DNA of 64,000 bases. It comes from Ohtaekwangia sp. GTDB lineage: Bacteria; Bacteroidota; Bacteroidia; Cytophagales; Cyclobacteriaceae. The notes beneath the pieces are model-generated. The model was not told where the DNA came from, made no database searches, and saw nothing but the letters and a program-made list of their open reading frames with translations. The stretch is from contig JAJNPV010000021.1 of NCBI GenBank assembly GCA_021155195.1, forward strand, positions 425,149 through 489,148, read 5' to 3'. Below, in pieces: positions 41,132 through 49,554 of the stretch (position 1 is its first letter; each line of letters starts with the position of its first letter). The translations under genes and the position numbers were made by a program.

Positions 41132-42171
41132 ACTATTGTTTCTTTCTTTAATTCTCTTAAAAATTTTCTAACAACACTCTTAAACTGATCGAACTCCACT
41201 AAGAATCCATCATGACCATGGAGACTTGTAAGGATATCTAGCTTGGCACCTTCAATGTTTTGAGCGAGGTATTTTTGCTCGCGGATCGGGAACAATAAAT
41301 CTGTATCAATACCTATTACTAGGGTGTTCGCTTTGATTTTCTTCAATGCTTCCGCGATACTATTTCTAGTACGCCCTATGTGATGCGCATCCATAGCTTT
41401 TGTCAGCACCCAATAGGTAAACGCGTTAAAACGGTTTGATAACTTTTGTCCTTGATACTTTTGATAGGAAGACGCCCGATAATCATCCACTTTTTCTGCG
41501 GTCTTTTCACTTTGTGTGCTTAGAAAGGTATCATACGTGCGAAAAGAAATCATGCCCATCGCCCGGGCTGCTTTCATTCCTTCAATGCCAGCCCTTGCAT
41601 CATCGTCTTTCCAGGTAGCATCTGCTTCAATGGCCATGCGTTGCGCTTCATTAAAGGCAATGCCCCAGGGTGAGTGAAACGCATTGGTTGCAATGGGGAT
41701 GATGTTCTCAAATAAATCAGGTTGTTCGATGGCCCATTCCAATACTTGTTGCCCGCCCAATGATCCCCCAAGCAGTGTATTAATTTTTGAGATGTTGAGA
41801 TGTTGTCTCAGCAAATCAAAACTACGAACGATATCTCGGTTTGTGATTAACGGAAATGTATGATAGTAAGGGGTACCCGTTTTTGGATTAATTGATAGCG
41901 GTCCCGTAGATCCATAGCAACCACCCAGTGTGTTTGCACAGATGATAAAGTAGTCACGGGGATCAAACGGGCTTCCTTCGGTAAACAAACCTTTCCACCA
42001 ATCCGTGAAATCAGAACTTCCCGTAAGGGCATGACAAATCCATATCACATTACTTTTGTCTTTATTGAGTTGACCTAGGGTTGTGTATTTAAGTTGAAAG
42101 CCCGGAAGACTACTCCCCGACTCCAACTCGAATTCATCGGAATAATGAAATATGGATTCAGATTTTGACAT
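41128..42171 (-). CDS. metX: Homoserine O-acetyltransferase
   Basis: Acetylates homoserine from acetyl-CoA, the first committed step to methionine. 347 residues, alpha/beta hydrolase fold. Nucleophile Ser137 is in LLGGSLGGQQ. Asp is in VIGIDTDLLFPI and His in SLHGHDGFLVEF. Conserved family motifs are LTGSSDFTDWWKG and NTLGGCYGSTGP. The neighbours decide the name: metY before it and hom after it. Separated from metY by 124 bases that hold a perfect 38-base palindrome. Confidence 0.96.
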   Translation of the reverse strand: MSKSESIFHYSDEFELESGSSLPGFQLKYTTLGQLNKDKSNVIWICHALTGSSDFTDWWKGLFTEGSPFDPRDYFIICANTLGGCYGSTGPLSINPKTGTPYYHTFPLITNRDIVRSFDLLRQHLNISKINTLLGGSLGGQQVLEWAIEQPDLFENIIPIATNAFHSPWGIAFNEAQRMAIEADATWKDDDARAGIEGMKAARAMGMISFRTYDTFLSTQSEKTAEKVDDYRASSYQKYQGQKLSNRFNAFTYWVLTKAMDAHHIGRTRNSIAEALKKIKANTLVIGIDTDLLFPIREQKYLAQNIEGAKLDILTSLHGHDGFLVEFDQFKSVVRKFLRELKKETIV

Positions 42172-42185
42172 AACCTCACCCCCGG

Positions 42186-42223
42186 CCCCTCTCCATCCCG
42201 ATAGCTATCGGGATGGAGAGGGG
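42186..42223. repeat. Perfect 38-base palindrome between metY and metX
   Basis: Arms of 19 bases (CCCCTCTCCATCCCGATAG and its complement) without a loop. Its centre CCCGATAGCTATCGGG and the flanking CTCACCCCCGGCCCCTCTCC resemble small repeats common in Bacteroidota. No T run, so probably not a terminator. Confidence 0.9.
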
Positions 42224-42295
42224 TGGGTATATTTTAATTTGAATATTTTATTAAATTAAATGCGTTAATCACTTTTTGTGTTTTGACTAGTGTGG

Positions 42296-43618
42296 TTAAC
42301 TAACTAATTCTTTTTCAAAAACTTTTTCGATCGCTTGCTGGAAGTCAGCTTTGATGTCATCGATATGTTCAATGCCAACCGATACGCGCAACAAGGTGGG
42401 TAACACACCCGATGCAATTTGTTCCTCATCCGACAATTGCTGATGAGTTGTTGCTGATGGTTGAATAATAAGTGTTTTCGCATCGCCTACATTTGCCAAG
42501 TGGCTCACTAACTTCAAACTATCAACCAATTTTGTAGTGTGTTCTTTAGTTCCTTTTAAAGTGAATGAAAGCACGCCTCCAAAACCATTGCGTAAATATT
42601 TTTTTGCCAGCTTGTGATAGGCGCTTGAAGGCAAGCCCGGATAGTTTACAGTTTCAACATGCGGATATTGTTCTAACCATTGAGCAAGGGCAAGTGCATT
42701 ATCTACCGATCGTTGAACACGCAACGATAATGTTTCCAATCCTTGAATAAATAAGAATGAATTGAACGGACTAATGGCAGAACCAAAATCGCGGAGCCCC
42801 TCAACGCGTGCACGAATGATGAAGGCAATATTTGGCAACCCAAGCGGATTGTTAATTCCAAACACGTCTCCGAATTTCAATCCATGATAGCCCTCGGAAG
42901 GTTCGCTGAATTGAGAAAACTTACCGTTATTCCAGTTGTAATTTCCACCATCCACAATTACTCCACCTATGGAAGTACCATGGCCACCAATCCATTTTGT
43001 TGCGGATGCAACTACTACGTGCGCTCCGTGTTCTAATGGACGAAACAAATAACCACCTGCACCAAACGTATTGTCTACTACCAAGGGAAGATCATGCTTT
43101 TTGGCTACTGCGGAAATTGCTTCAAAGTCCGGGATGTTGAAACCTGGATTTCCAATTGTTTCAAGATATAAGGCTTTTGTTTTTTTGTCGATTAATTTTT
43201 CGAAAGCTTCAGGCTTGTCACTTTCCGTAAAGCGAGCTTCTATCCCCAATCTTTTAAAGGCAACTTTAAATTGATTGTAGGTTCCTCCATACAAAAATGA
43301 AGTGGAGACAAAATTATCTCCAGCCTGAAGAATATTATTAAGTGCAATAAATTGTGCTGCTTGGCCAGAACCCACGGCAAGTGCAGCCACCCCACCTTCC
43401 AAAGCGGCAATGCGCTTTTCAAATACATCGGTGGTGGGATTCATAATGCGGGTATAGATGTTGCCAAATTCTTTCAGGGCAAAAAGATTTGCACCGTGTT
43501 CAGAATTTTTAAACACAAATGAAGTTGTTTGATAAAGTGGCACAGCGCGCGATCCGGTTGTAGGATCTACTTCCTGGCCAGCATGTAATTGAAGACTTTC
43601 GAATCGTAAGGTTGACAT
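42296..43618 (-). CDS. metY: O-acetylhomoserine aminocarboxypropyltransferase (sulfhydrylase)
   Basis: PLP enzyme that makes homocysteine from O-acetylhomoserine and sulfide. 440 residues, Cys/Met metabolism PLP family. FESLQLHAGQEVDPTTGSRAVPLYQTTSF starts the family domain. The PLP Lys is in VASATKWIGGHGTSIGG (about residue 206). AVGSGQAAQF and IETIGNPGFNIPDFE bind the cofactor (the second as LETIGNPG). SVGIEHIDDI ends the domain. First gene of the metY-metX-hom unit, downstream of a SAM-I riboswitch. Confidence 0.96.
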   Translation of the reverse strand: MSTLRFESLQLHAGQEVDPTTGSRAVPLYQTTSFVFKNSEHGANLFALKEFGNIYTRIMNPTTDVFEKRIAALEGGVAALAVGSGQAAQFIALNNILQAGDNFVSTSFLYGGTYNQFKVAFKRLGIEARFTESDKPEAFEKLIDKKTKALYLETIGNPGFNIPDFEAISAVAKKHDLPLVVDNTFGAGGYLFRPLEHGAHVVVASATKWIGGHGTSIGGVIVDGGNYNWNNGKFSQFSEPSEGYHGLKFGDVFGINNPLGLPNIAFIIRARVEGLRDFGSAISPFNSFLFIQGLETLSLRVQRSVDNALALAQWLEQYPHVETVNYPGLPSSAYHKLAKKYLRNGFGGVLSFTLKGTKEHTTKLVDSLKLVSHLANVGDAKTLIIQPSATTHQQLSDEEQIASGVLPTLLRVSVGIEHIDDIKADFQQAIEKVFEKELVS

Positions 43619-43896
43619 AATTTTAATATTTTATTGATGTTTAATAAGTAAGTAGAGATGAACATAACTGTAACCATACCTGTCACCTGGCGAAGTCGTA
43701 GGTTAGTGTGTTGCCGGAAGCGCTGCGCTTACCTCAACGGCAACTAACAGCAACACATACAACAAGGCGCAGCCTGTGCATGTGAGTCACTCATTCGGGC
43801 AATAAAATGTTGAGGGAGAGAGTTGGTTGAGTGAGCCGAACGTTTTAGCGTTGACTGTTTTTTGAGAGAATTGAAATTTGTTTTCATACTGCATTA
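43619..43896 (-). promoter_or_regulatory. Long transcribed leader between riboswitch and metY
   Basis: About 280 bases of leader RNA follow the aptamer. A large hairpin can form at 43702-43748 (GTTAG...TTGCCG with CGGCAA...CTAAC, on the minus strand) enclosing a small AAGCG/CGCTT hairpin. No T run follows it, so a classical terminator is not seen here. This might be the expression platform or a separate element. The open frame across it (43787-44032) is rejected. Confidence 0.5.
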
Positions 43897-44024
43897 CCGG
43901 TTTATAGTCCTCCTCGGCACCTTGCCGGGAGCAGGATTTAGCACCGTTTTCCTCCCGATTACTCGAAAGATTGGTTGCTAGCGCTTCAAAGAGCCTGTAC
44001 TCTCCACGCTTCTTTATAAATCGG
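43897..44024 (-). promoter_or_regulatory. SAM-I (S-box) riboswitch upstream of metY
   Basis: The minus strand carries the S-box signature blocks in order: GAAGCGTGGAGAG, then GAAGCGCTAGCAACC, then GGTGCTAAATCCTGC, then AAGGTGCCGAGGAGGAC. Stem P1 is CCGATTTATA (44024-44015) with TATAAACCGG (43906-43897), pairing at 9 of 10 positions. The GCAACC and GGTGCTAAATCC elements are the conserved SAM-contacting core. It lies behind a strong promoter and before a methionine operon, the expected place. It should shut expression when SAM is plentiful; the switch mechanism is not visible. Confidence 0.9.
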
Positions 44025-44056
44025 GTTAGCAAAATGCCTCACCGACTATGTAGACA

Positions 44057-44088
44057 CAAACGTATACCAGTTTGATAGAGTTTCCAAA
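44057..44088 (-). promoter_or_regulatory. Bacteroidota-type promoter of the SAM-riboswitch met operon
   Basis: Minus strand: TTTG (44088-44085), a 20-base spacer, then TACGTTTG (44064-44057). Both boxes match the Bacteroidota consensus TTTG / TANNTTTG. Transcription should start near 44050, just ahead of the aptamer. Confidence 0.75.
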
Positions 44089-44150
44089 TGATGTTTAAAT
44101 AATTTGTTAAAAATTTAACGCTCACGTTTGTTAGTTAAAGGTTAATAGAC

Positions 44151-44182
44151 AAAAAAAGCGTGAAGAAATCTCCACGCCTTTC
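44151..44182 (-). terminator. Terminator of the secreted 547-residue gene
   Basis: Stem GCGTG-AGA / TCT-CACGC with one mismatch, between A and T tracts, 17 bases beyond the stop. Confidence 0.78.
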
Positions 44183-44198
44183 AAATTAAAACCAAGCT

Positions 44199-45842
44199 TT
44201 ATTTCAATTTCACACGCGCAAACCAAAGTTCTTTACCCGCTTTATCCGCACCGAAGAAAACAACGGTCTCGTTTTTATCAGTTTCCAGAAAAGGATATTT
44301 AGGATCAAGATAAAAACCTTCGCCTTTTCCAAAAGTTTTTAGATCGGTAAGTGTTGAATTTTTCATATTGATTTTTCCAATGCGTGGATACGTCAATAAT
44401 TTATCACGGCCTTGTCCTTTTATCTCCTGCAAAATCCAGTATTGATCACCATCACTGCCTTCAATGAGTGTTTGAGGACAAGCATACACCGTTGTAATTT
44501 TAGTAACGGCTGTGTATCCAATTCCATTCAGATAATTATAGTCAACTGTAATTCCTTTCTCCTTTGTATCCAGTCCATATTGTGCTTTTAATATTCCATT
44601 TTTATCGAAATGAAAGCCTAATACATCTTCATACTTAGTGATGAGGCCTTCTTTTGTTTTGTCATAATTCTGACCCAACACAATTAAATCTCCGCCTGAT
44701 GTAAAGAAATAAGATCGCACCCCAAACTCACGACCATTATAATCAGGGGTTTTGCGCTGGTTGGGCGGAAACTGTTGCTTGGCCTTAAATTCTTCTAGGT
44801 TAGTTTCAGTTAAATAAACCATTTTACCACCGGATACTTTTAATAGTTGCACGGCTTTATATTTTACTTCACCTCCGCCAAAGCGAGTACCCACACCTTC
44901 ATTAAAATATTTATCACGCCCAGCCATTGCAGGGCCGTAGAAATAAAGTTCATTGTTATTCACCAGCATGTCATCAATTCTCCAATAGCTAGCCGGGCTC
45001 TTAAAGCTAAAACGTTCAACCACATTGCACTGATCATCGACACGCACGTATGTATAGTTGTTATTATCAGGATCGGCTAACTTTTTACCCATGGCATTGG
45101 ATGGAGCAAAAATGAAAATCATACCAGCAACACCCGGACTTTCCGGATCATCCAGATTTTCTCTTTCCAGGGTTCTAACAAAGGCAAGACTTTGCACATG
45201 GGGAAACTCAAGATCGGTGCTCTTCAATATATTAAGATCATTGTCGAATTTCATCAAGCGAATTGCGCCCACATCCTCATTTCCTTTAGCGCTTATTTTA
45301 GCTTTTACCGAAGCGAGTATGTATAACTCACCAGTCATGTCATCTTCGGCATTGGTTATTCCTGTAAACTTATTTCCGTCTTCTGTTTTAGGTTTTACTT
45401 TTTCAAGGATTTCTACTTTGCGACTGTAGCCACCCAACAAGAATTGATACTTATAAGTGATTCTCTTTTTACGAAGCACCAACGTACCCATCATATTGTT
45501 TTCAACTGTGTTTCCCATTACGGTGTATTCGTCTCCTTTAAAGCGAAACCACTTAAACTTCTTCTTCATCTTTTCAGCATCCTCAGTAAACTCATCATCT
45601 TTAATAAAGTTGAAGTCGTTGTCGAACACATACTGCTCGTACTTAAAGGTGTTTTTCTTCTGATCGGTGAAATACGTGAGTGTGTAAGTCTTGGCCGTTT
45701 TATCATAGTCAAGGCCAGCCAAAAATCCACGCTTGGAGGCGCGCGAAATCTTATACGTCTTCTCAAGATCCAATTGCTGCGCCATTACAAATGACCCTGC
45801 AAAAAGGAGTGCCATCATCAGCACGATTAGTTTCTTTTTCAT
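44199..45842 (-). CDS. Secreted protein of unknown function, 547 residues
   Basis: Not recognised as a known family. A signal peptide (LIVLMMALLFAGSFVMAQQ) precedes a strand-rich chain with repeated short blades (KTYTLTYFTDQKKNTFKYEQYVF, IRLMKFDNDLNILKSTDLEFP, HFDKNGILKAQYGL in separate repeats). The pattern is compatible with a beta-propeller. It has no lipobox, so it is periplasmic or secreted. No type IX sorting tail is evident at the C-terminus (ELWFARVKLK). A terminator follows; it appears to be a single-gene unit. Confidence 0.75.
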   Translation of the reverse strand: MKKKLIVLMMALLFAGSFVMAQQLDLEKTYKISRASKRGFLAGLDYDKTAKTYTLTYFTDQKKNTFKYEQYVFDNDFNFIKDDEFTEDAEKMKKKFKWFRFKGDEYTVMGNTVENNMMGTLVLRKKRITYKYQFLLGGYSRKVEILEKVKPKTEDGNKFTGITNAEDDMTGELYILASVKAKISAKGNEDVGAIRLMKFDNDLNILKSTDLEFPHVQSLAFVRTLERENLDDPESPGVAGMIFIFAPSNAMGKKLADPDNNNYTYVRVDDQCNVVERFSFKSPASYWRIDDMLVNNNELYFYGPAMAGRDKYFNEGVGTRFGGGEVKYKAVQLLKVSGGKMVYLTETNLEEFKAKQQFPPNQRKTPDYNGREFGVRSYFFTSGGDLIVLGQNYDKTKEGLITKYEDVLGFHFDKNGILKAQYGLDTKEKGITVDYNYLNGIGYTAVTKITTVYACPQTLIEGSDGDQYWILQEIKGQGRDKLLTYPRIGKINMKNSTLTDLKTFGKGEGFYLDPKYPFLETDKNETVVFFGADKAGKELWFARVKLK

Positions 45843-45958
45843 GTGTTTGGAATTAGGGGTTCGGTGTAAAAAAATTGCACCGAAAGTTGAATGGAAGTGA
45901 AAGCAGAAACAATACCAGCGTGCGGGTATAATACACTCAGTACTGGTACGGATAAAAA

Positions 45959-45979
45959 AAGTCTGCTCAAAGCAGACTT
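45959..45979 (-). terminator. Terminator of fabG
   Basis: Hairpin AAGTCTGCT (45959-45967) / AGCAGACTT (45971-45979), loop CAA, with TTTTTT on the minus strand. Confidence 0.85.
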
Positions 45980-46006
45980 AAAATCTATATAAGTGAAGAC
46001 TAATCT

Positions 46007-46753
46007 TTACGTGAGCATACCTCCATCTACCTGCAGCACCTGACCGGTTATGTATGTAGAAAGATCAGAACCTAAAAACACACAGGCATCAGCAATATCC
46101 TGGGGTTGACCTCCACGCTTAAGAGGGATTGCATCACGCCAGCTTTGCACCGTTTTAGGATCGAGCACAGCCGTCATTTCAGTTTCGATAAAACCAGGAG
46201 CAATGGCGTTGGAGCGAATACCCCGTGAGCCTAGCTCGAGGGCTACGGACTTTGTAAATCCTATGATACCTGCTTTCGAAGCGGCATAATTTGCCTGACC
46301 CGCATTTCCTTTCAACCCCACAACAGAAGTCATATTAATAATAGAGCCTCCTTTCTGTTTCATCATGGGTTTGGTTACTGCCTTCACCGTGTTAAAACAA
46401 GATTTAAGATTTACGTTGATTACTTTATCCCACATCTCTTCTGTCATGCGTAGCAACAAATTGTCCTGTGTAATGCCTGCGTTGTTTACCAAAATATCAA
46501 GTGATCCAAATTCTGTTACTACATCATTTATCAGTTTATCTGCTTGCGCAAAATCGGAAGCATCCGAGCGAAAGCCTTTTGCCTTAACACCTTTTGCGGC
46601 AAGTTCAGCCTCGAGTGCCTCACCTTGCTCCACACTTGATAAATACGTGAATGCAACATTAGCACCTTGTTCGGCATAACGAATTGCAATGGCGCGACCG
46701 ATTCCTTTTGAAGCACCTGTTACCAGCGCATTTTTACCTTGAAGTAATTTCAT
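46007..46753 (-). CDS. fabG: 3-oxoacyl-[ACP] reductase
   Basis: NADPH-dependent reduction of beta-ketoacyl-ACP in fatty-acid elongation. 248 residues, classical short-chain dehydrogenase. TGASKGIGR (12-20) binds the cofactor. NNAG lies at 90-93. The catalytic residues are Ser143, Tyr156 and Lys160 (MTSVVG, NYAASK). The FabG-type end GQVLQVDGGM is present. It is not in a visible fab cluster, and a small membrane-protein gene overlaps its start. The SDR family is broad, but length and motifs favour FabG. Confidence 0.93.
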   Translation of the reverse strand: MKLLQGKNALVTGASKGIGRAIAIRYAEQGANVAFTYLSSVEQGEALEAELAAKGVKAKGFRSDASDFAQADKLINDVVTEFGSLDILVNNAGITQDNLLLRMTEEMWDKVINVNLKSCFNTVKAVTKPMMKQKGGSIINMTSVVGLKGNAGQANYAASKAGIIGFTKSVALELGSRGIRSNAIAPGFIETEMTAVLDPKTVQSWRDAIPLKRGGQPQDIADACVFLGSDLSTYITGQVLQVDGGMLT

Positions 46754-46922
46754 TTTTCTTCTTTACTAATTTGGGGAATACATTAAAACAGAAAACAATC
46801 ATAAATCCGATACCTAAGCCCTGAAAAAATTCTCCACCATCCGCATGGGTAACTTTTAAAAACACACCAATGATTCCAGCAACCGATCCGGCAATTCCTA
46901 AAAGAGAATTCTTTAATTCCAT
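46734..46922 (-). CDS. Small two-helix membrane protein overlapping fabG
   Basis: 62 residues with two hydrophobic segments (about 5-24 and 33-52) separated by HADGGEFFQGLG, ending in a basic tail VKKKNEITSR. The ATG at 46922 lies 8 bases from a TATCTTTG box (46931-46938) that fits the Bacteroidota -7 element. Its 3' end overlaps fabG by 20 bases in another frame. No known family recognised. It may be co-translated with fabG. Confidence 0.6.
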   Translation of the reverse strand: MELKNSLLGIAGSVAGIIGVFLKVTHADGGEFFQGLGIGFMIVFCFNVFPKLVKKKNEITSR

Positions 46923-46943
46923 AGATCCGACAAAGATAATTTC

Positions 46944-46970
46944 AATGCTAAACTAACTTTTTTTAGCATT
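46944..46970. promoter_or_regulatory. Perfect inverted repeat in the divergent lpd gap
   Basis: AATGCTAAA (46944-46952) and TTTAGCATT (46962-46970), 9-base arms with a 9-base centre. It lies between the small membrane-protein gene and lpd, which diverge. It could be an operator for either; no binding protein is identified. Confidence 0.4.
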
Positions 46971-47029
46971 AATAAATGGGTTAATTTGCCCTTCAAAAGT
47001 AGTTAAGAACAATTTAATAGAAGATAGAT

Positions 47030-48421
47030 ATGGCAAATTATGATCTTATCGTGATCGGCTCCGGCCCAGGCGGATATGTAGCAGCAATTCGTGCTTCTCA
47101 ATTAGGCATGAAGGTAGGTGTGGTAGAAAAAGCAGAATTAGGTGGCATTTGTTTGAACTGGGGTTGTATCCCTACCAAAGCGCTGTTAAAGAGTGCCAAT
47201 GTTTTTGAATACATGCAACATGCCGCTGACTATGGCATAAAAATAAAAGGAGTCGAAGCGGATTTTACCGGGATTGTAAAACGCAGTCGCGATGTAGCTG
47301 CGGGAATGAGCAAGGGAATTCAATTTTTGTTTAAGAAAAATAAGATCGATCACATTGCCGGCCATGGCAAATTGAAAAAAGGCGGTAAAGTAGAAGTGAC
47401 CGATGGCGCAGGAAAGAAAACGGATTACGAAGCCAAGAGTATTATCCTGGCAACGGGCGGTCGCTCACGTGAGCTTCCTAACCTACCCATCGATGGCAAA
47501 AAAATAATTGGCTATCGCGATGCCATGGTTTTGCCAGAGCAACCTAAGAGAATGGTGGTGGTAGGTTCGGGTGCTATTGGTGTTGAATTTGCTTACTTCT
47601 ACAGTACTCTTGGCACAGAAGTTACCATCGTTGAATTTCTGCCGCGGATTGTTCCGGTAGAAGATGAAGAAGTTTCAAAAGCATTGGATAAGAGTTTCAA
47701 GAAAGCTGGGATTAAAATCCTTACCAATTCTGAAGTTACAAAAGTGGATACCAAAGGAAAGGGTTGCTTGGTAACAGTAAAAACCCCAGATGGTGAAGTG
47801 AAAATTGAAACTGACATTGTACTTTCTGCAGTAGGTGTAACCACCAACTTAGAGAACCTTGGCTTGGAAGAAGTAGGTGTAAAGACTGAAAAAGGAAAGG
47901 TGCTGGTAGATGATTTCTATAAAACCAACGTGACTGGCGTGTATGCGATTGGCGATATCGTGAAAGGTCAGGCGCTGGCGCACGTAGCTTCCGCAGAAGG
48001 AATAATATGTGTTGAAAAAATTAAGGGTCACAATCCACAGCCGTTGGATTACAATAATATTCCGGGTTGCACCTATTGCTCACCTGAAATTGCTTCGGTG
48101 GGTTATACCGAAGAGGCTGCGAAGAAAGCGGGCTACCAAATTAAAGTAGGTAAGTTTCCATTCACAGCATCGGGCAAAGCAAAGGCTGCCGGTGCCCCGG
48201 ATGGTTTTGTAAAATTAATTTTTGATGCCAAATATGGGGAGTTCTTAGGCGCCCACATGATTGGAGCGAACGTAACTGAAATGATTGCCGAAGTAGTTAC
48301 TGCCCGCAAGTTGGAAACTACAGGCCATGAAATAATTAAATCCGTTCATCCGCACCCTACCATGAGTGAAGCAGTGATGGAAGCAGCTGCTGCGGCTTAT
48401 GATGAGGTGATACACTTGTAA
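47030..48421 (+). CDS. lpdA: Dihydrolipoyl dehydrogenase
   Basis: Re-oxidises dihydrolipoamide in 2-oxoacid dehydrogenase complexes. 463 residues, FAD disulfide oxidoreductase. FAD site GSGPGGYVAA. Redox Cys41/Cys46 in GGICLNWGCIPTK. NAD site VVGSGAIGVEFAY. FAD contact TGVYAIGDIV. Dimerisation domain with the catalytic HPHPTMSE (His near the C-terminus). No E1 or E2 genes are nearby, so which complex it serves cannot be said. A terminator follows. Confidence 0.97.
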   Translation: MANYDLIVIGSGPGGYVAAIRASQLGMKVGVVEKAELGGICLNWGCIPTKALLKSANVFEYMQHAADYGIKIKGVEADFTGIVKRSRDVAAGMSKGIQFLFKKNKIDHIAGHGKLKKGGKVEVTDGAGKKTDYEAKSIILATGGRSRELPNLPIDGKKIIGYRDAMVLPEQPKRMVVVGSGAIGVEFAYFYSTLGTEVTIVEFLPRIVPVEDEEVSKALDKSFKKAGIKILTNSEVTKVDTKGKGCLVTVKTPDGEVKIETDIVLSAVGVTTNLENLGLEEVGVKTEKGKVLVDDFYKTNVTGVYAIGDIVKGQALAHVASAEGIICVEKIKGHNPQPLDYNNIPGCTYCSPEIASVGYTEEAAKKAGYQIKVGKFPFTASGKAKAAGAPDGFVKLIFDAKYGEFLGAHMIGANVTEMIAEVVTARKLETTGHEIIKSVHPHPTMSEAVMEAAAAAYDEVIHL

Positions 48422-48441
48422 AAGTTAGAAAACACATATCA

Positions 48442-48475
48442 AAAAAAGCAGACGTTAAAGTGTCTGCTTTTTTTA
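48442..48475. terminator. Bidirectional terminator after lpd
   Basis: AAAAAAAGCAGAC (48442-48454) pairs with GTCTGCTTTTTTT (48463-48475). It lies between convergent lpd and the DUF4406 gene. Confidence 0.92.
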
Positions 48476-48519
48476 TACTCTTGTTTCTTGCAAGGGCTTC
48501 TTACAATCATTACATCATA

Positions 48520-48876
48520 TTATCCATTAGCCGGGATATCTTCGATTTTATAGAAGATTTTTAAACCTCTTTCCTTTGCAATTCTAACATCATTGTCGGC
48601 ACCTGTTGATTCACCCTCCAGCCTTAGAACAGCATCACATTTTTCAAGAAGCCAGTGTGCAACCGGATATTGTATTTCATCCCACAGTTCATCTCCTGGC
48701 TTACTTGAACCAGCGAGGTGAACCAAAGGCAATGCAACCCATTCTCCAATCATTGGGATGTGACCCAACCTAAAGATAGGTAGTGCAGCAGACTCCAGTT
48801 TTTTTAAATTTTGTTTCATCAATTCGGGATTGTCGTTTGTGCCGCCTCGGTAGGGTCCGGCAATAAGTATCATCAT
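48520..48876 (-). CDS. DUF4406 protein (nucleoside deoxyribosyltransferase-like fold)
   Basis: 118 residues. ILIAGPYRGG at the N-terminus, then HIPMIGEWVALPLVHLAG and CDAVLRLEGESTGADNDVRIA. This is the DUF4406 pattern, related in fold to nucleoside 2-deoxyribosyltransferases and LOG/SLOG-type nucleotide-processing proteins. The reaction is unknown. The next gene upstream on the same strand encodes a Crp-family regulator 55 bases away, and the two may be linked. Confidence 0.82.
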   Translation of the reverse strand: MMILIAGPYRGGTNDNPELMKQNLKKLESAALPIFRLGHIPMIGEWVALPLVHLAGSSKPGDELWDEIQYPVAHWLLEKCDAVLRLEGESTGADNDVRIAKERGLKIFYKIEDIPANG

Positions 48877-48930
48877 AATTTTATTTTTTCGAAAGCTAAG
48901 CGCTGCAGACTGCGTTACCCTTAAGGTAGA

Positions 48931-49518
48931 TTAAGAAATTGATTTCCCCTTTTGCTTTCTGATAACACTCAAGAATTCTGGGGTTATTCCCAAATAAGAT
49001 GCAATGTTCTTTTGTGTTACCTGCTGAATTAGTTTTGGATACTTCTTCAAGAAATTGTTGTACCTGACCTCAGCGGGTAATGACAGATTCTGAAGTGTTC
49101 TAAGTTGTTCCCTGATGTATGAATTTTGCATGAGTATTCTAAAAAATCGTTCGAACTTCGGCACTTTTAGATACAGCGAATCCAAGTCCTCCTTTGTAAG
49201 TTGAAGAATACTGCCATTTGTAATTGCTTCAATAGAAATCATTGACGGAGCCTGATTTACAAAGCAGGGCATATCCGTTATCCACCAATCAGGCAATGCA
49301 AACATTATCGTTGATTCCTTAGCAGCCTCATCGCAATAAAAAGCTCGCAACACCCCTGAGTTAACATAGTTAAAAGTTGTACAGGGTTCTCCAACTGCTA
49401 ATAGGACGTCATTCTTTTTAAACTCTTTTACTCTCAACAATGATAAAAAGTATTCCCTCTCAACTTCGTTTAGAGTGATGTGCTTTTTGATATTTGAAAG
49501 TATTAAGTCCGTTTGCAC
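48931..49518 (-). CDS. Crp/Fnr-family transcriptional regulator
   Basis: 195 residues. An N-terminal cyclic-nucleotide-binding-like domain (about 20-120; DVLLAVGEPCTTFNYVNSGVLRAFY, PDWWITDMPCFVNQAPSMI) precedes a C-terminal helix-turn-helix (ITQKNIASYLGITPEFLSVIR, at about 165-186 in shorter words TQKNIASYLGITPEFLS). The start is GTG at 49518. No Cys cluster for an iron-sulfur centre. Its effector and targets are unknown; the adjacent DUF4406 gene is a candidate target. Confidence 0.92.
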   Translation of the reverse strand: MQTDLILSNIKKHITLNEVEREYFLSLLRVKEFKKNDVLLAVGEPCTTFNYVNSGVLRAFYCDEAAKESTIMFALPDWWITDMPCFVNQAPSMISIEAITNGSILQLTKEDLDSLYLKVPKFERFFRILMQNSYIREQLRTLQNLSLPAEVRYNNFLKKYPKLIQQVTQKNIASYLGITPEFLSVIRKQKGKSIS

Positions 49519-49554
49519 GTGTCCTAAATAAATAATTCGTTCTTAAAGCTTGCA

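Noticed and set aside
43787..44032. Open frame of 81 codons upstream of metY
   Set aside because: It lies across the SAM riboswitch aptamer and leader; the RNA signature explains the sequence better than a protein.
45058..45794. Long plus-strand open frames inside the secreted 547-residue gene
   Set aside because: They are shadows of the minus-strand gene, with no start signals and unlikely composition.
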